64,000 nt of DNA from Oscillospiraceae bacterium (GCA_017449185.1 JAFSJZ010000037.1:1-64000); one strand, 5' to 3'. Numbered from the stretch's first letter, positions 26,043-34,467 are shown. Notes: generated from the letters alone by a model not told the origin. Numbers and translations are program-made.

Positions 26043-26083
26043 GAGGCAGACCTTGAAAAACCGTCAGGAAAGAAGATGAGACA

Positions 26084-27277
26084 ATGGCAATTTTTCAACG
26101 CGCGGATCTGCTGATCCCGCAGCTGCGGTATCTGCCGCACTGGCCGGTCATCGCCTGCGACCAGTTTACCTCGCAGCCGGATTACTGGCGGAACGTGAAG
26201 GAAGCCGTCGGCACATCGCCCTCCGCCTATCACATCATCTTTCCCGAAGCCGAACTCGGAGAAGACGAGACGGCGCGCATCGAGCAGATCGACCGTACGA
26301 TGGAGAAATATCTTGCCTCCGACGTATTTCGCCTTTTTCCGCAGAGCTATGTCTATGTTGAGCGCACGCTCCGCAGCGGAGCGGTTCGCAGGGGACTGAT
26401 CGGCGTTATCGATTTGGATTCCTACGATTACCGTGACGAGGCGAGATCGCCTGTGCGCGCGACAGAAAGGACCGTCGTCTCCCGCATCCCGCCGCGGGTA
26501 AAGATCCGCGCCGGCGCCGCGCTGGAGAGCTCCCATGTGCTTCTCCTGTGCAGCGATCCGGAAAGAAAGCTGATTGAGACGGTCGAAAAAGGCGAGAAGC
26601 TCTATGATCTTGAACTCATGCAGGGCGGCGGGCGCGTTGCGGGCTGGTTGGTGGACGGAGAGCGGGCGGACCGTTTTGACCGCGCCCTTGCGGAGTATGT
26701 TTCCAAAGCGGAGAACGGATTCTGCTTCGCCGTCGGGGACGGAAATCATTCTCTGGCTGCAGCAAAGACCTGCTGGGAAAAAAAGAAGGCGGACGATCCG
26801 ACCCTTGCGGGGACGGAGCATCCGGCCCGCTATGCGATGGTGGAGCTGGAGAACCTCTTTGATCCCGTGCAGGACTTCGAACCAATACACCGGATCGTAC
26901 GCGGCGTGAATCCCGCGCAGCTCCTGAAGACTCTCGCGCAGGAAAGCGAGCGCAGCGGAACGCCCATTCTGTGGTACACGCGAACGGGTGGGGGGATCAT
27001 CCGCTTCGGCAATGAACGACTCCCGCTTGAAGCGCTGCAAAGCGCACTGGACGACTATCTTGCCTCGAAGGGCGGAAGCGTCGATTACATCCACGGCGAG
27101 GATGTGGCATTGAAGCTCGCCCGCGAGGAGGGTGCGATCGCCTTTCTCCTCCCGCGAATCGAAAAAGAAGAGCTGTTCCGAACGATCGCGCGCGGCGGAG
27201 CTCTCCCGCGAAAGACCTTTTCCGTCGGGAGCGCCGAGGAAAAACGCTATTATCTCGAATGCAGGCAGATCAGATAA
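26084..27277 (+). CDS. DUF1015 family protein
   Basis: 397 residues covering one DUF1015 domain, widespread in anaerobes and of unestablished biochemical function. Typical signs are IACDQFTSQPDYW near the N-terminus, YVERTL, a central region with RTVVSRIPPRVKIRAGA, and FAVGDGNHSLAAAK near 220, which looks like a small-ligand loop. ATG 26084 is preceded by AGGAAAGAAG. It ends in a hairpin before the glmS ribozyme region, so it is outside that regulon. Confidence 0.85.
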   Translation: MAIFQRADLLIPQLRYLPHWPVIACDQFTSQPDYWRNVKEAVGTSPSAYHIIFPEAELGEDETARIEQIDRTMEKYLASDVFRLFPQSYVYVERTLRSGAVRRGLIGVIDLDSYDYRDEARSPVRATERTVVSRIPPRVKIRAGAALESSHVLLLCSDPERKLIETVEKGEKLYDLELMQGGGRVAGWLVDGERADRFDRALAEYVSKAENGFCFAVGDGNHSLAAAKTCWEKKKADDPTLAGTEHPARYAMVELENLFDPVQDFEPIHRIVRGVNPAQLLKTLAQESERSGTPILWYTRTGGGIIRFGNERLPLEALQSALDDYLASKGGSVDYIHGEDVALKLAREEGAIAFLLPRIEKEELFRTIARGGALPRKTFSVGSAEEKRYYLECRQIR

Positions 27278-27291
27278 AAAATGGATCATTT

Positions 27292-27321
27292 TGCGCCGGA
27301 CGTATTGTCCGGCGCATTTCA
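27292..27321 (+). terminator. Terminator of the DUF1015 gene
   Basis: TGCGCCGGAC-GTATT-GTCCGGCGCA followed by TTTCATATATTTT. Confidence 0.75.
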
Positions 27322-27382
27322 TATATTTTGTGGATTCTCTCGGATTGAAACCCAATCTCTCGTACTTGTTACTGCTTTGTGA

Positions 27383-27411
27383 TTGCTTTCTGCGCTCCGA
27401 TGCACTATAAT
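27383..27411 (+). promoter_or_regulatory. Promoter of the ribozyme-led amino-sugar operon
   Basis: TTGCTT (27383-27388), 17 bases, perfect TATAAT (27406-27411). A transcript starting near 27418 would carry about 75 bases before the ribozyme cleavage site. Confidence 0.7.
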
Positions 27412-27490
27412 AATTGAAAAGGATGGGGCGGAAAGTGCCCAAGCCTCACAGTAAAATAGCGTTCCGCGAAAGGAGCGGGATCGGAGCGTT

Positions 27491-27633
27491 ATTAGCGCCA
27501 GGCCCCAAAGAGGGTGACGAGGGATGGCAGTTGTCGAAAGACTCGGCGGATGCTGCCACGGCTGAAACGGCGAGCCGTCAGAGAGAGGATAAAAAGCAGA
27601 ATCAACACTGTAACAGAGCCTCTCTCAACGCCG
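27491..27633 (+). promoter_or_regulatory. glmS ribozyme (GlcN6P-dependent self-cleaving riboswitch)
   Basis: The conserved core is readable: TTAGCGCCAG at the cleavage site (predicted cut between A27494 and G27495), GTGACGAGGGATGGCAG, TGTCGAAAGACTCGGCGG and ATGCTGCC, which pairs with GGCAG as P2.1. Then come hairpin ACGGCT...AGCCGT (P3) and a long stem GAGAGAGG...CCTCTCTC (P4) enclosing ATAAAAAGCAG. This matches the glmS ribozyme as known from Bacillus glmS leaders. When glucosamine-6-phosphate binds, the RNA cuts itself and the downstream mRNA is degraded. The first start codon is only 28 bases beyond it. Downstream lie acetyltransferase, nagB and glmM, not glmS. Confidence 0.93.
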
Positions 27634-27661
27634 TACAATCCATGCATATAAAGGAGTTTCT

Positions 27662-28321
27662 ATGTATACGATCAAAGATCTCTATGATCTCGACCATACG
27701 CTGGCGAAGGACTATCTCCTTCAGTTTACCTATCCCTGGGAAGCGCTCAAGGGCATCAAGGCCTTCATTCTGGAGCTCGGGCCGACGCTGGGGGAGGACT
27801 ACGAGGAAGTCTCCGAGCACGTGTGGGTACATAAGACCGCCAAGGTCTTCCCGAGCGCCTACCTCGGCGCGCCCTGCATCATCGGAGCGGAGACCGAGGT
27901 GCGCCACTGCGCCTTTATCCGCGGCTCTGCGCTTGTAGGCGCGAACTGCGTCGTCGGCAACTCGGTCGAGCTGAAGAACGTGATCCTCTTCGACCACGTG
28001 CAGACGCCGCACTACAACTATGTGGGCGACTCGATCCTCGGCTATTATTCCCACATGGGTGCGGGCTCCATCACCTCGAATGTCAAGTCCGACAAGAAGC
28101 TCGTCGTCGTCCACAACGGCAGCGAGCAGATCGAGACCGGCATCAAGAAGTTCGGCGCGATGCTCGGCGACTACGTCGAGGTCGGCTGCAACAGCGTCTG
28201 CAATCCCGGCACGGTCGTCGGCCGGCACAGCAATATTTACCCCACTTCCTGCGTTCGCGGCGTCGTCCCGGCAAACAGCATCTTCAAGGACAACGGCGTA
28301 ATCGTGGAAAAGTACGAATAA
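27662..28321 (+). CDS. Left-handed beta-helix acetyltransferase, GlmU C-terminal-like
   Basis: Probable glucosamine-1-phosphate N-acetyltransferase. 219 residues of hexapeptide repeats (about 50-210) without the GlmU uridylyltransferase half. The part around the GlmU acetyl-transfer site is conserved: TPHYNYVGDS keeps the His and Tyr (117, 120) seen in GlmU as H-L-x-Y-x-G-D, and MGAGSITSN keeps the Asn (140) of GAGTITxN. Such proteins are often labelled UDP-GlcNAc pyrophosphorylase, but no nucleotidyltransferase motif is visible here. It is first gene behind the glmS ribozyme, 31 bases before nagB. The predicted role fits GlcN1P to GlcNAc1P in the same pathway. Confidence 0.8.
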   Translation: MYTIKDLYDLDHTLAKDYLLQFTYPWEALKGIKAFILELGPTLGEDYEEVSEHVWVHKTAKVFPSAYLGAPCIIGAETEVRHCAFIRGSALVGANCVVGNSVELKNVILFDHVQTPHYNYVGDSILGYYSHMGAGSITSNVKSDKKLVVVHNGSEQIETGIKKFGAMLGDYVEVGCNSVCNPGTVVGRHSNIYPTSCVRGVVPANSIFKDNGVIVEKYE

Positions 28322-28352
28322 ACACAAATCATATCATCAAGGAGTATGTAAC

Positions 28353-29144
28353 ATGCGTGTAGTCATTCAGGACAATTACGAGAAGATGTGCAAATGGGCG
28401 GCCGATTACATCGCCGCGAAGATCAAGGCGCACAAGGAAGACCGTCCCTTCGTGCTCGGCCTTCCGACGGGCTCGTCCCCGATCGGCGTATATAAGGAAC
28501 TGGTCCGTATGAACCGCGCCGGCGAGCTTTCCTTCGCCAACGTCGTGACCTTCAACATGGACGAATACCTCGGCCTGCCGCATGAGCACGATCAGAGCTA
28601 TTGGTATTTCATGCATGACAACCTCTTCGACCATCTCGTCGATATGAAGCCGGAGAACATCAACATCCTCAACGGCATGACCGACGACCCGGAGGGCGAG
28701 TGCGCCCGCTACGAGGAAAAGATCGCCTCCTACGGCGGGATCGACCTCTTCATGGGCGGCATCGGCGTGGACGGCCACCTGGCCTTCAACGAGCCCTTTA
28801 CCTCGCTCACTTCCCGTACCGGCCTGCGCGATCTCACGACCGATACGCGCATCGTCAACAGCCGCTTCTTCGGCAACGATCCCGAGAAGGTGCCCGCTCA
28901 GGCCCTCTCCGTCGGCATCGGCACGGTGACGGATTCGAAAGAAGTCCTCGTGCTCATCAGCGGACACAACAAGGCCCGCGCCCTGGCCGCGACTGTCGAG
29001 GGCTCCGTCAGCCAGAAGTGGACCTGCAGCGCCCTGCAGATGCACAACGGCGCGATCATCGCCTGCGACGAGGCCGCCTGCGGCGAGCTGACTGTCGACA
29101 CCTACAAGTACTTCCTTGACATCGAGAGAAAGGAAAGACTGTAA
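28353..29144 (+). CDS. nagB: Glucosamine-6-phosphate deaminase/isomerase
   Basis: Interconverts glucosamine-6-phosphate with fructose-6-phosphate plus ammonia. 263 residues, standard length. Seen: LGLPTGSSPIGVY (35-47, phosphate loop), FNMDEYLGL (Asp70), GGIGVDGHLAFNEP (Asp140, His142, Glu147 catalytic set) and ISGHNKA near the C-terminus. Normally catabolic and beside nagA. Here nagA is absent and it lies between an acetyltransferase and glmM under a ribozyme that senses its own amino-sugar ligand. That placement suggests a synthetic direction (inference). Confidence 0.95.
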   Translation: MRVVIQDNYEKMCKWAADYIAAKIKAHKEDRPFVLGLPTGSSPIGVYKELVRMNRAGELSFANVVTFNMDEYLGLPHEHDQSYWYFMHDNLFDHLVDMKPENINILNGMTDDPEGECARYEEKIASYGGIDLFMGGIGVDGHLAFNEPFTSLTSRTGLRDLTTDTRIVNSRFFGNDPEKVPAQALSVGIGTVTDSKEVLVLISGHNKARALAATVEGSVSQKWTCSALQMHNGAIIACDEAACGELTVDTYKYFLDIERKERL

Positions 29145-29145
29145 G

Positions 29146-30492
29146 ATGGGCAAATATTTCGGAACCGACGGCTTCCGCGGCGAGGCGAACAAAAACCTTA
29201 CCTATGAGCACGCGATCCAGATCGGCCGCTATCTCGGCTGGTACTACGGAGCGCGGCTGGGCAAAAAGGCCAAGGTCGTCATCGGCAAGGACACCCGCCG
29301 CTCGAGCTATATGTTCGAGTACGCGCTCTGCGCGGGCCTGATGGCCTCCGGCGCGGACGCCTATATCATGCATGTCACGACCACGCCCTCCGTCTCCTAC
29401 ATCGCGCGCGTGGACGATTTCGACTGCGGCATCATGATCTCCGCCTCGCACAACCCCTTCTACGACAACGGCATCAAGATCGTCAACAACAACGGCGAAA
29501 AGATGGACGAGGAGACGCTGCTGGGCATTGAGGATTATATCGACGGCAAGTGCGAAGTACCGCTCGCGGAGCGGGATCAGATCGGCCGCACCGTCGACTA
29601 TGTGGCGGGCCGCAACCGCTATATCGCGTTCCTCATCTCGCTCTCCCGCTTCAGCTTCAAGAACGTCAAGGTCGGTCTCGACGTCGCCAACGGCGCGGCC
29701 TGGCAGATCGCCAAGAGCGTGTTCGACGCGCTCGGCGCGAAGACCTACGTGATGAGCGCAGAGCCGGACGGCTACAACATCAACACCAACTGCGGCAGCA
29801 CCCATATCGAACACCTGCAGAAGTTCGTCGTGGACAATGGTCTCGACATCGGCTTTGCCTTCGACGGCGACGCAGACCGCTGCATCTGTGTGGATGAAAA
29901 GGGAAACGTCGTTACCGGCGACCACACGATCTATATCTGCGGCCTCTACATGAAGGAGCACGGCAAGCTCGCCAACAACAAGGTCGTCACGACGGTCATG
30001 TCAAACTTCGGCCTGTACAAGGCGCTCGACGCGGTCGGGATCGGCTATGAGAAGACCAAGGTCGGCGACAAGTACGTCTATGAGAACATGGTCGAATACG
30101 GCAACAAAATCGGCGGCGAGCAGTCCGGCCACGTGATTTTCACCGAGCACGCCACCACGGGTGACGGAATCCTCACGAGCCTGAAGCTCATGGAGGTCAT
30201 GCTCGACAGGGAAAAGCCGATGAGCGAGCTGGCCGCGCCTGTCGTGTTCTATCCGCAGGTCCTCAAAAACGTTCGCGTGAAATCCAAGCCCGAGGCAAGG
30301 AGCGATCCCGACGTGCAGGCCGCGGTCGACAAGGTCGCGGCGGATCTCGGCGACACGGGCCGCATCCTCGTGCGCGAGAGCGGCACCGAGCCGGTCATCC
30401 GCGTCATGGTCGAGGCGGACACAAAGGAGATCTGCGAGAAATACGTCGACGACGTGATTGCGGTCATCGCAGCCAAGGGCCACATGGCCTGA
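29146..30492 (+). CDS. glmM: Phosphoglucosamine mutase
   Basis: Converts glucosamine-6-phosphate to glucosamine-1-phosphate for UDP-GlcNAc, hence peptidoglycan synthesis. 448 residues. Seen: FGTDGFRGEAN (5-15), the phosphoserine loop ISASHNPFYDNG (Ser101), metal loop FDGDADRC (Asp240/242/244) and C-terminal RESGTEPVIRVMVE (phosphate binding). It starts two bases after the nagB stop and ends in a strong hairpin, so it closes the ribozyme-led operon. Confidence 0.96.
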   Translation: MGKYFGTDGFRGEANKNLTYEHAIQIGRYLGWYYGARLGKKAKVVIGKDTRRSSYMFEYALCAGLMASGADAYIMHVTTTPSVSYIARVDDFDCGIMISASHNPFYDNGIKIVNNNGEKMDEETLLGIEDYIDGKCEVPLAERDQIGRTVDYVAGRNRYIAFLISLSRFSFKNVKVGLDVANGAAWQIAKSVFDALGAKTYVMSAEPDGYNINTNCGSTHIEHLQKFVVDNGLDIGFAFDGDADRCICVDEKGNVVTGDHTIYICGLYMKEHGKLANNKVVTTVMSNFGLYKALDAVGIGYEKTKVGDKYVYENMVEYGNKIGGEQSGHVIFTEHATTGDGILTSLKLMEVMLDREKPMSELAAPVVFYPQVLKNVRVKSKPEARSDPDVQAAVDKVAADLGDTGRILVRESGTEPVIRVMVEADTKEICEKYVDDVIAVIAAKGHMA

Positions 30493-30504
30493 GTTTTTCC
30501 AAAT

Positions 30505-30536
30505 CAAGAAGTCCGGTTTTTCCGGACTTCTTTTTA
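30505..30536 (+). terminator. Terminator of the acetyltransferase-nagB-glmM operon
   Basis: AGAAGTCCGG-TTTTT-CCGGACTTCT then TTTT. Confidence 0.9.
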
Positions 30537-30537
30537 T

Positions 30538-30566
30538 TTGCAAAATGAGGTCGAAAAGGCTATACT
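30538..30566 (+). promoter_or_regulatory. xdhC operon promoter
   Basis: TTGCAA (30538-30543), 17 bases, TATACT (30561-30566). Confidence 0.65.
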
Positions 30567-30598
30567 GCGAATAGATAGAACAAAGGAGCGATGCTTCC

Positions 30599-31615
30599 AT
30601 GAGAAATATGTTCCGTTTGATCTCCGAAAAACTCTCCGCGGGCGAGGATCTTGTGCTCGTCACGGTCATCGCCTCCTCCGGCGCGACGCCGCGCGGTGCG
30701 GGCGCGCGCATGCTTATCGGCGCAGAGGGGCGCCTGAGCGGAACGATCGGCGGAGGCGCGGTCGAATACCGCAGCCAGCAGATGGCGGCCAAGGTGCTGG
30801 AGGACAAAAACTCCTTTGAGCACGGCTTCAATCTGACAAAGGATGACGTGCAGAAGCTCGGTATGATCTGCGGCGGCGCGGTCAGCGTGTTCTTCGGCTA
30901 TCTGCCCGCAGGCGACGAGAAAACGCTGGAGATCGCCCGCAGGGCGGAGGAGTACTTCGCTGCCGGGCGCGACCTGTGGCTCATCAGCGATATCGCGGAC
31001 GGCGGGCGGATCGGCCTCTATACCCGCGAGGACGGCTATGTCGGCGTCGACGCGCCGGACTGGCTGAGCGCGGAGCTCGGCCGCCATCCTGCGCGCATCC
31101 GCAAGGACGGGCGTGACCTCTACGCCGAGCAGATCAACTCCTCCGGCCGCGTGTATGTGTTCGGATGCGGCCATGTGGCGCAGGAGCTGGTGCCTGTGCT
31201 CGCGCATGTCGGCTTCCGCTGCGTCGCGCTCGACGACAGGCCGGAGTTTGCGACAAAAGAGCTGTTTCCGGACGCCGAGGAGGTCATTCTCTGTGATTTT
31301 GAGCATCTGTCGAAAAGCATCACCGTCACCGCGGAGGATTACGCCTGCGTGATGACGCGCGGGCACGCCTTTGACGCCGTCGTGCAGGCGCAGATGCTGA
31401 TGACGGACGCCTGCTACATCGGCGTGATCGGCAGCGCAAGAAAGAAGGCGGGCGTGTATCAGCGCCTGAAGGAGGAATACGGCTTCGCGGACGAGGTCTT
31501 CGAGCGCATCACCTCGCCGATCGGCCTGCCGATCAAGGCCGAAACGCCCGCGGAGATCGCGATTTCGATCGCCGCGCAGATGATCGAGCTGAGGGCCAGA
31601 CGGAATGAGGAATGA
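30599..31615 (+). CDS. XdhC/CoxI family molybdenum-hydroxylase maturation protein
   Basis: XdhC-type proteins bind and sulfurate or protect molybdenum cofactor before insertion into xanthine-dehydrogenase-family enzymes. 338 residues. The N-terminal XdhC domain shows SSGATPRGAGARML, GTIGGGAVE and LGMICGGAVSVFFGY. The C-terminal Rossmann domain has VFGCGHVAQELVPV near 182 and MTRGHAFD. AAAGGAG stands nine bases before the ATG. It overlaps the DUF364 gene by 11 bases. No molybdenum hydroxylase is in the window, so its client lies elsewhere. Confidence 0.9.
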   Translation: MRNMFRLISEKLSAGEDLVLVTVIASSGATPRGAGARMLIGAEGRLSGTIGGGAVEYRSQQMAAKVLEDKNSFEHGFNLTKDDVQKLGMICGGAVSVFFGYLPAGDEKTLEIARRAEEYFAAGRDLWLISDIADGGRIGLYTREDGYVGVDAPDWLSAELGRHPARIRKDGRDLYAEQINSSGRVYVFGCGHVAQELVPVLAHVGFRCVALDDRPEFATKELFPDAEEVILCDFEHLSKSITVTAEDYACVMTRGHAFDAVVQAQMLMTDACYIGVIGSARKKAGVYQRLKEEYGFADEVFERITSPIGLPIKAETPAEIAISIAAQMIELRARRNEE

Positions 31616-32339
31616 TTTCTTCGCCCTGTATGATGCGCTGATCGCCGGAGTTGAGAGCGAGGATCGGATCGAGAGCGCACTCCAGGGGGAGCGCTGGTCG
31701 CTCGTTGAAACGTCAAAGAACTCCGGCATGGCCATGTTTACCGCCGGAAGCAGCATCCGGCCTCTGTTCCCGAAGATCGAGGGACTGACGCTGAGGGAAG
31801 CCGCTTCCGCGGTGAAGAGCTGGAACCTTGAGGAGGCCGGTCTCGGCCTGGCGGCGGCGAACGCCTTTTACAACACGCCGGAGCATGTCGAGACCCTGGG
31901 CGTGGGCGTTTCGATGGATGTCTTTTATACCGACGGCATCGAACTGAAGGACCGGACCGTCGGCATCATCGGGCATATGAACGGCCCGCGGGGGCTGCGC
32001 GAGCAGGCGCGGGCGGTCTATACGCTCGAGCGCGCGCCGCAGGAGGGGGACTATCCCGACAGCGCCTGCGACTACCTTCTGCCGCAGTGCGATTTGGTGC
32101 TCGTCACGGGCAGCTCGCTCGTGAACAAGACGCTGCCGCATCTGCTGGAGCTGTGCGAGAAGGCGACCGTGATCCTCACCGGGCCGTCCGTTCCGCTGTG
32201 CCCGGCGCTGCTGGACTTCGGCATCGACCGGATCGCCGGCATGGCGATTGCTGACCGCGCGGCGATCCGCGAGCGCGTGGAGAAAGGTATGCGCGGCTCG
32301 CCCTACAGTGCGGGAATACCGTTTCTGCTGAAAAAATAA
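31605..32339 (+). CDS. DUF4213/DUF364 (Rossmann-like, putative metal-chelatase) protein
   Basis: 244 residues. The N-terminal half resembles DUF4213 (enolase-like fold). The C-terminal half is DUF364, with VGIIGHMNGP (about 118), VLVTGSSLVNKTLPHLLELC and VILTGPSVPLCPALLDFGID. The family is described as possibly chelating or sensing heavy metals. The 11-base overlap with xdhC suggests joint action in cofactor or metal handling. Function remains unproven. Confidence 0.82.
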   Translation: MRNDFFALYDALIAGVESEDRIESALQGERWSLVETSKNSGMAMFTAGSSIRPLFPKIEGLTLREAASAVKSWNLEEAGLGLAAANAFYNTPEHVETLGVGVSMDVFYTDGIELKDRTVGIIGHMNGPRGLREQARAVYTLERAPQEGDYPDSACDYLLPQCDLVLVTGSSLVNKTLPHLLELCEKATVILTGPSVPLCPALLDFGIDRIAGMAIADRAAIRERVEKGMRGSPYSAGIPFLLKK

Positions 32340-32340
32340 G

Positions 32341-32377
32341 GATTGCCCGTCTCTTTGAAAGAGACGGGCAATTTTTT
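32341..32377 (+). terminator. Terminator of the xdhC-DUF364 operon
   Basis: ATTGCCCGTCTCTT-TGAA-AGAGACGGGCAATTTTTT. Confidence 0.92.
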
Positions 32378-32412
32378 ACCATAAGGGTGATGTTTGACGC
32401 TGTGTTTTCCTC

Positions 32413-33258
32413 TCAGCCGACGCCGCCGTCCATAAAGGTGTAGTGATCCTCAAAATCGTCGTAAGAGAATTCTTTGCCGGTCTCGCGTATCTCGAGGTTC
32501 TTCGCGACCTTGACGAGCTCATCCATGCCAATCCCGCTGCGGAGACAGACGACCCAGCCCGCGTCGGGATCGGACATGAGAAGGATGTCCTGCTCAAGCG
32601 TTCGCTCCGGGGCATAGGCGTTCGCCTCCAAATGCTGCGTGGCGTGGAAGCGCATAACGTCCACATTCTGCTCGTCCCAATGATCCTCGATGATATCTTC
32701 CGGCGTATAGTAGAGCAGCAGCAGCGCGCCGCCGTCGTTGAACATGGACATATAATAGGTTTCGATTAGAAGAGGCTGATTACTGGCGGTCATGTTGGGG
32801 AAACTGTCGGCAAGCCCCTCAAAAGAGAGGCGGCTGAACCAAGTGCCGGAATCAAGACCGTCCCAGGGAAAGCTCCCGGGGAGCTGGGACGGAAGCTCTG
32901 CCGGCAGCCAGCCCGGACGGAATTCGATCTCGCGGCTCTCGGCCGTCTCGGGGAAGGTCACGGCCAGCTTGGCATCCGTCCATTCGATATAGCCGCTGGC
33001 GTTCTCCTCCCAGTTGATGCGAAAGCCCTCGTCCGGCTCCGGCACGCGCACAGAGTAGGTGGAGAACACGGCCCAGGCCGTGACGCCCAGCGCCAGGATC
33101 AGCGCGGCGGCGAGGGCGAAGCTGATGATTCTTTTCTTTTTCAAGTGTACGATCCTTTCCGAGGAGCCGGATGCAGCCTCGGGCGAATAGCGCAGCGCCT
33201 CGGCGATGAAGCGATCGTCGATCCCGGCGAGCGCGTCGAAGAGTGTTTCCCGATTCAT
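32413..33258 (-). CDS. Putative membrane anti-sigma factor
   Basis: 281 residues from ATG 33258 (GGAGGG upstream). A cytoplasmic N-terminus of about 43 residues (LFDALAGIDDRFIAEALRYS, possible sigma-binding helix) is followed by one membrane segment (about 44-66) and a ~215-residue outer domain rich in aromatic and acidic residues that resembles the DUF4367 kind of sensor. Its ATG overlaps the sigma-factor stop in ATGA, the usual coupling of ECF sigma and anti-sigma. No zinc-binding ZAS motif is visible. The signal is unknown. Confidence 0.72.
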   Translation of the reverse strand: MNRETLFDALAGIDDRFIAEALRYSPEAASGSSERIVHLKKKRIISFALAAALILALGVTAWAVFSTYSVRVPEPDEGFRINWEENASGYIEWTDAKLAVTFPETAESREIEFRPGWLPAELPSQLPGSFPWDGLDSGTWFSRLSFEGLADSFPNMTASNQPLLIETYYMSMFNDGGALLLLYYTPEDIIEDHWDEQNVDVMRFHATQHLEANAYAPERTLEQDILLMSDPDAGWVVCLRSGIGMDELVKVAKNLEIRETGKEFSYDDFEDHYTFMDGGVG

Positions 33259-33821
33259 ACAAGCAGGCCCTCCTTTACCAAAGTCTTCCGCAATTTCTCG
33301 CGGAGGCGGAAAAGACGCACGGAGAGTCGGTTTTCCCGCAGATGCATCGCCGCGGCGATGTCCTTGACGGAATCCGCGTACCAATAGCGGCGGAGAAAGA
33401 GAAAGCGGTCGTCATAGTCAAGCGAGGAGAGAAAGCGATCGATCGCCTCGGTCAACTCCCGCGTTTCGATCCGGTCCTCCACGTTCTCGCCGGAGGGGAT
33501 ACACTCTTCCAGCTCGTCCAGGATCAGATCGAGGCCACGGTTTCGTTTCTCCGCCGTCTCGGCGCGCAGCCTCGACACGGCTGTGTTGCGGGCAATGCGG
33601 CAGACGTAACTTCCCAGATAGTCCGGGCGCTGAGGCGGAATACTGTTCCAGACCTTCAGGTACGTGTCGTTGATGCACTCCTCCGCATCCAGCCGGTCGC
33701 GCAGGATGTTTTCCGCGGTTTGTCTGACGGCTTTTCCGTATTGTTTTTCCAGTTCCGAAACGGCCTGCTCCGAGCGCTCAAAAAACAGGTCGATGATCTC
33801 GCTGTCCTCCACATGCGTCAC
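33255..33821 (-). CDS. ECF-type RNA polymerase sigma factor
   Basis: 188 residues. The region 2 core LDAEECINDTYLKVWNSIPP (about 44-63) with YVCRIARNTAVSRLR is followed by a linker and region 4 (about 125-185), with LDYDDRFLFLRRYWYADSVK and a helix-turn-helix IAAAMHLRENRLSVRLFRLR. It directs RNA polymerase to a stress regulon not identifiable here. The start is uncertain: GTG 33821 is very close to AAAGGA and GTG 33812 is better spaced. It is translationally coupled to the anti-sigma gene. The other intergenic content upstream is a palindromic repeat. Confidence 0.9.
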   Translation of the reverse strand: MTHVEDSEIIDLFFERSEQAVSELEKQYGKAVRQTAENILRDRLDAEECINDTYLKVWNSIPPQRPDYLGSYVCRIARNTAVSRLRAETAEKRNRGLDLILDELEECIPSGENVEDRIETRELTEAIDRFLSSLDYDDRFLFLRRYWYADSVKDIAAAMHLRENRLSVRLFRLREKLRKTLVKEGLLV

Positions 33822-33890
33822 TTCCTTTCCGCCTCATCCCTCAAGTCGCAATACAAAGGAGAATATTACAGACGGCGTGAAAAAAGATGT

Positions 33891-33961
33891 CATTCTGAGC
33901 GAAGCGAAGAATCCGGATCCCGGGGGAGCAGATTCTTTGTCACTTCGTTCCTCAGAATGAC
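33891..33961. repeat. Palindromic intergenic repeat (GTCATTCTGAG type)
   Basis: GTCATTCTGAGCGAAGCGAAG on the left and an inverted partner ending CCTCAGAATGAC on the right enclose about 20 bases. This repeat style is scattered through many bacterial genomes. It is non-coding, sits between two minus-strand genes and could fold in RNA. Confidence 0.75.
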
Positions 33962-33984
33962 AGGATAAGATCTGATAATTGATT

Positions 33985-34347
33985 TTACTTCACAAAGCCG
34001 ATCGCCGTGGAGGGGGAGCGCTGCGCGATCGCGGCGAGCGCGTCGTCCATGGCCTGTTCGTTCTCGCTCATGATATCGCCCCACTCCTTGCCGTTCACGA
34101 CGAGGATCAGGCGAAAATAGGTGAACACGGCGCTGCCGCAGCACAGGCGGCCGTTGACCTCCTGCACGCGGATAAAGGCGCGCTCCATGGAGGAATAAGG
34201 GACGAATTTGGTCTTGAAGCCGTCGCGGTAATACACGCCCAGCGCGCCTACAAGGGCAGTGTCAAAGGGTGCGGCGCTCTCATAATCGGCGGTGACGGCT
34301 GCGTCTGTCACGACGCCGGAGGGGGAAGTAAATCGTTTCTCTGCCAT
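33985..34347 (-). CDS. Small conserved protein, paralogue of 48313-48708
   Basis: 120 residues, unknown function. The middle and end closely follow those of the 131-residue protein at 48313-48708: YYRD...FVPYSSMERAFIRV, YFRLILVVNGKEW and a C-terminal DALAAIAQRSPSTAIGF against DEALEKLSERAPNMAVGY. The beta-strand-rich pattern with a final helix recalls small PH-like domains, but I do not recognise a named family. No membrane segment or signal peptide. Monocistronic. Confidence 0.7.
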   Translation of the reverse strand: MAEKRFTSPSGVVTDAAVTADYESAAPFDTALVGALGVYYRDGFKTKFVPYSSMERAFIRVQEVNGRLCCGSAVFTYFRLILVVNGKEWGDIMSENEQAMDDALAAIAQRSPSTAIGFVK

Positions 34348-34393
34348 GATATCAGGCTCCCATTCTGTTTTTGCTTATCATAACACATATTCC

Positions 34394-34422
34394 TTGCTTG
34401 TGCCACAGGAATATGATAGTAT
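34394..34422 (+). promoter_or_regulatory. Promoter of the flavodiiron protein gene
   Basis: TTGCTT (34394-34399), 17 bases, TAGTAT (34417-34422). Confidence 0.6.
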
Positions 34423-34467
34423 AACAACAGAAACTCGGCTAAAAAACATATAAACGGAGGGCATGCC

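Noticed and set aside
27414..27938. Protein-coding frame of 174 codons across the nagB-operon leader
   Set aside because: It overlaps the glmS ribozyme and the start of the acetyltransferase in another frame; the bases are explained by the RNA structure.
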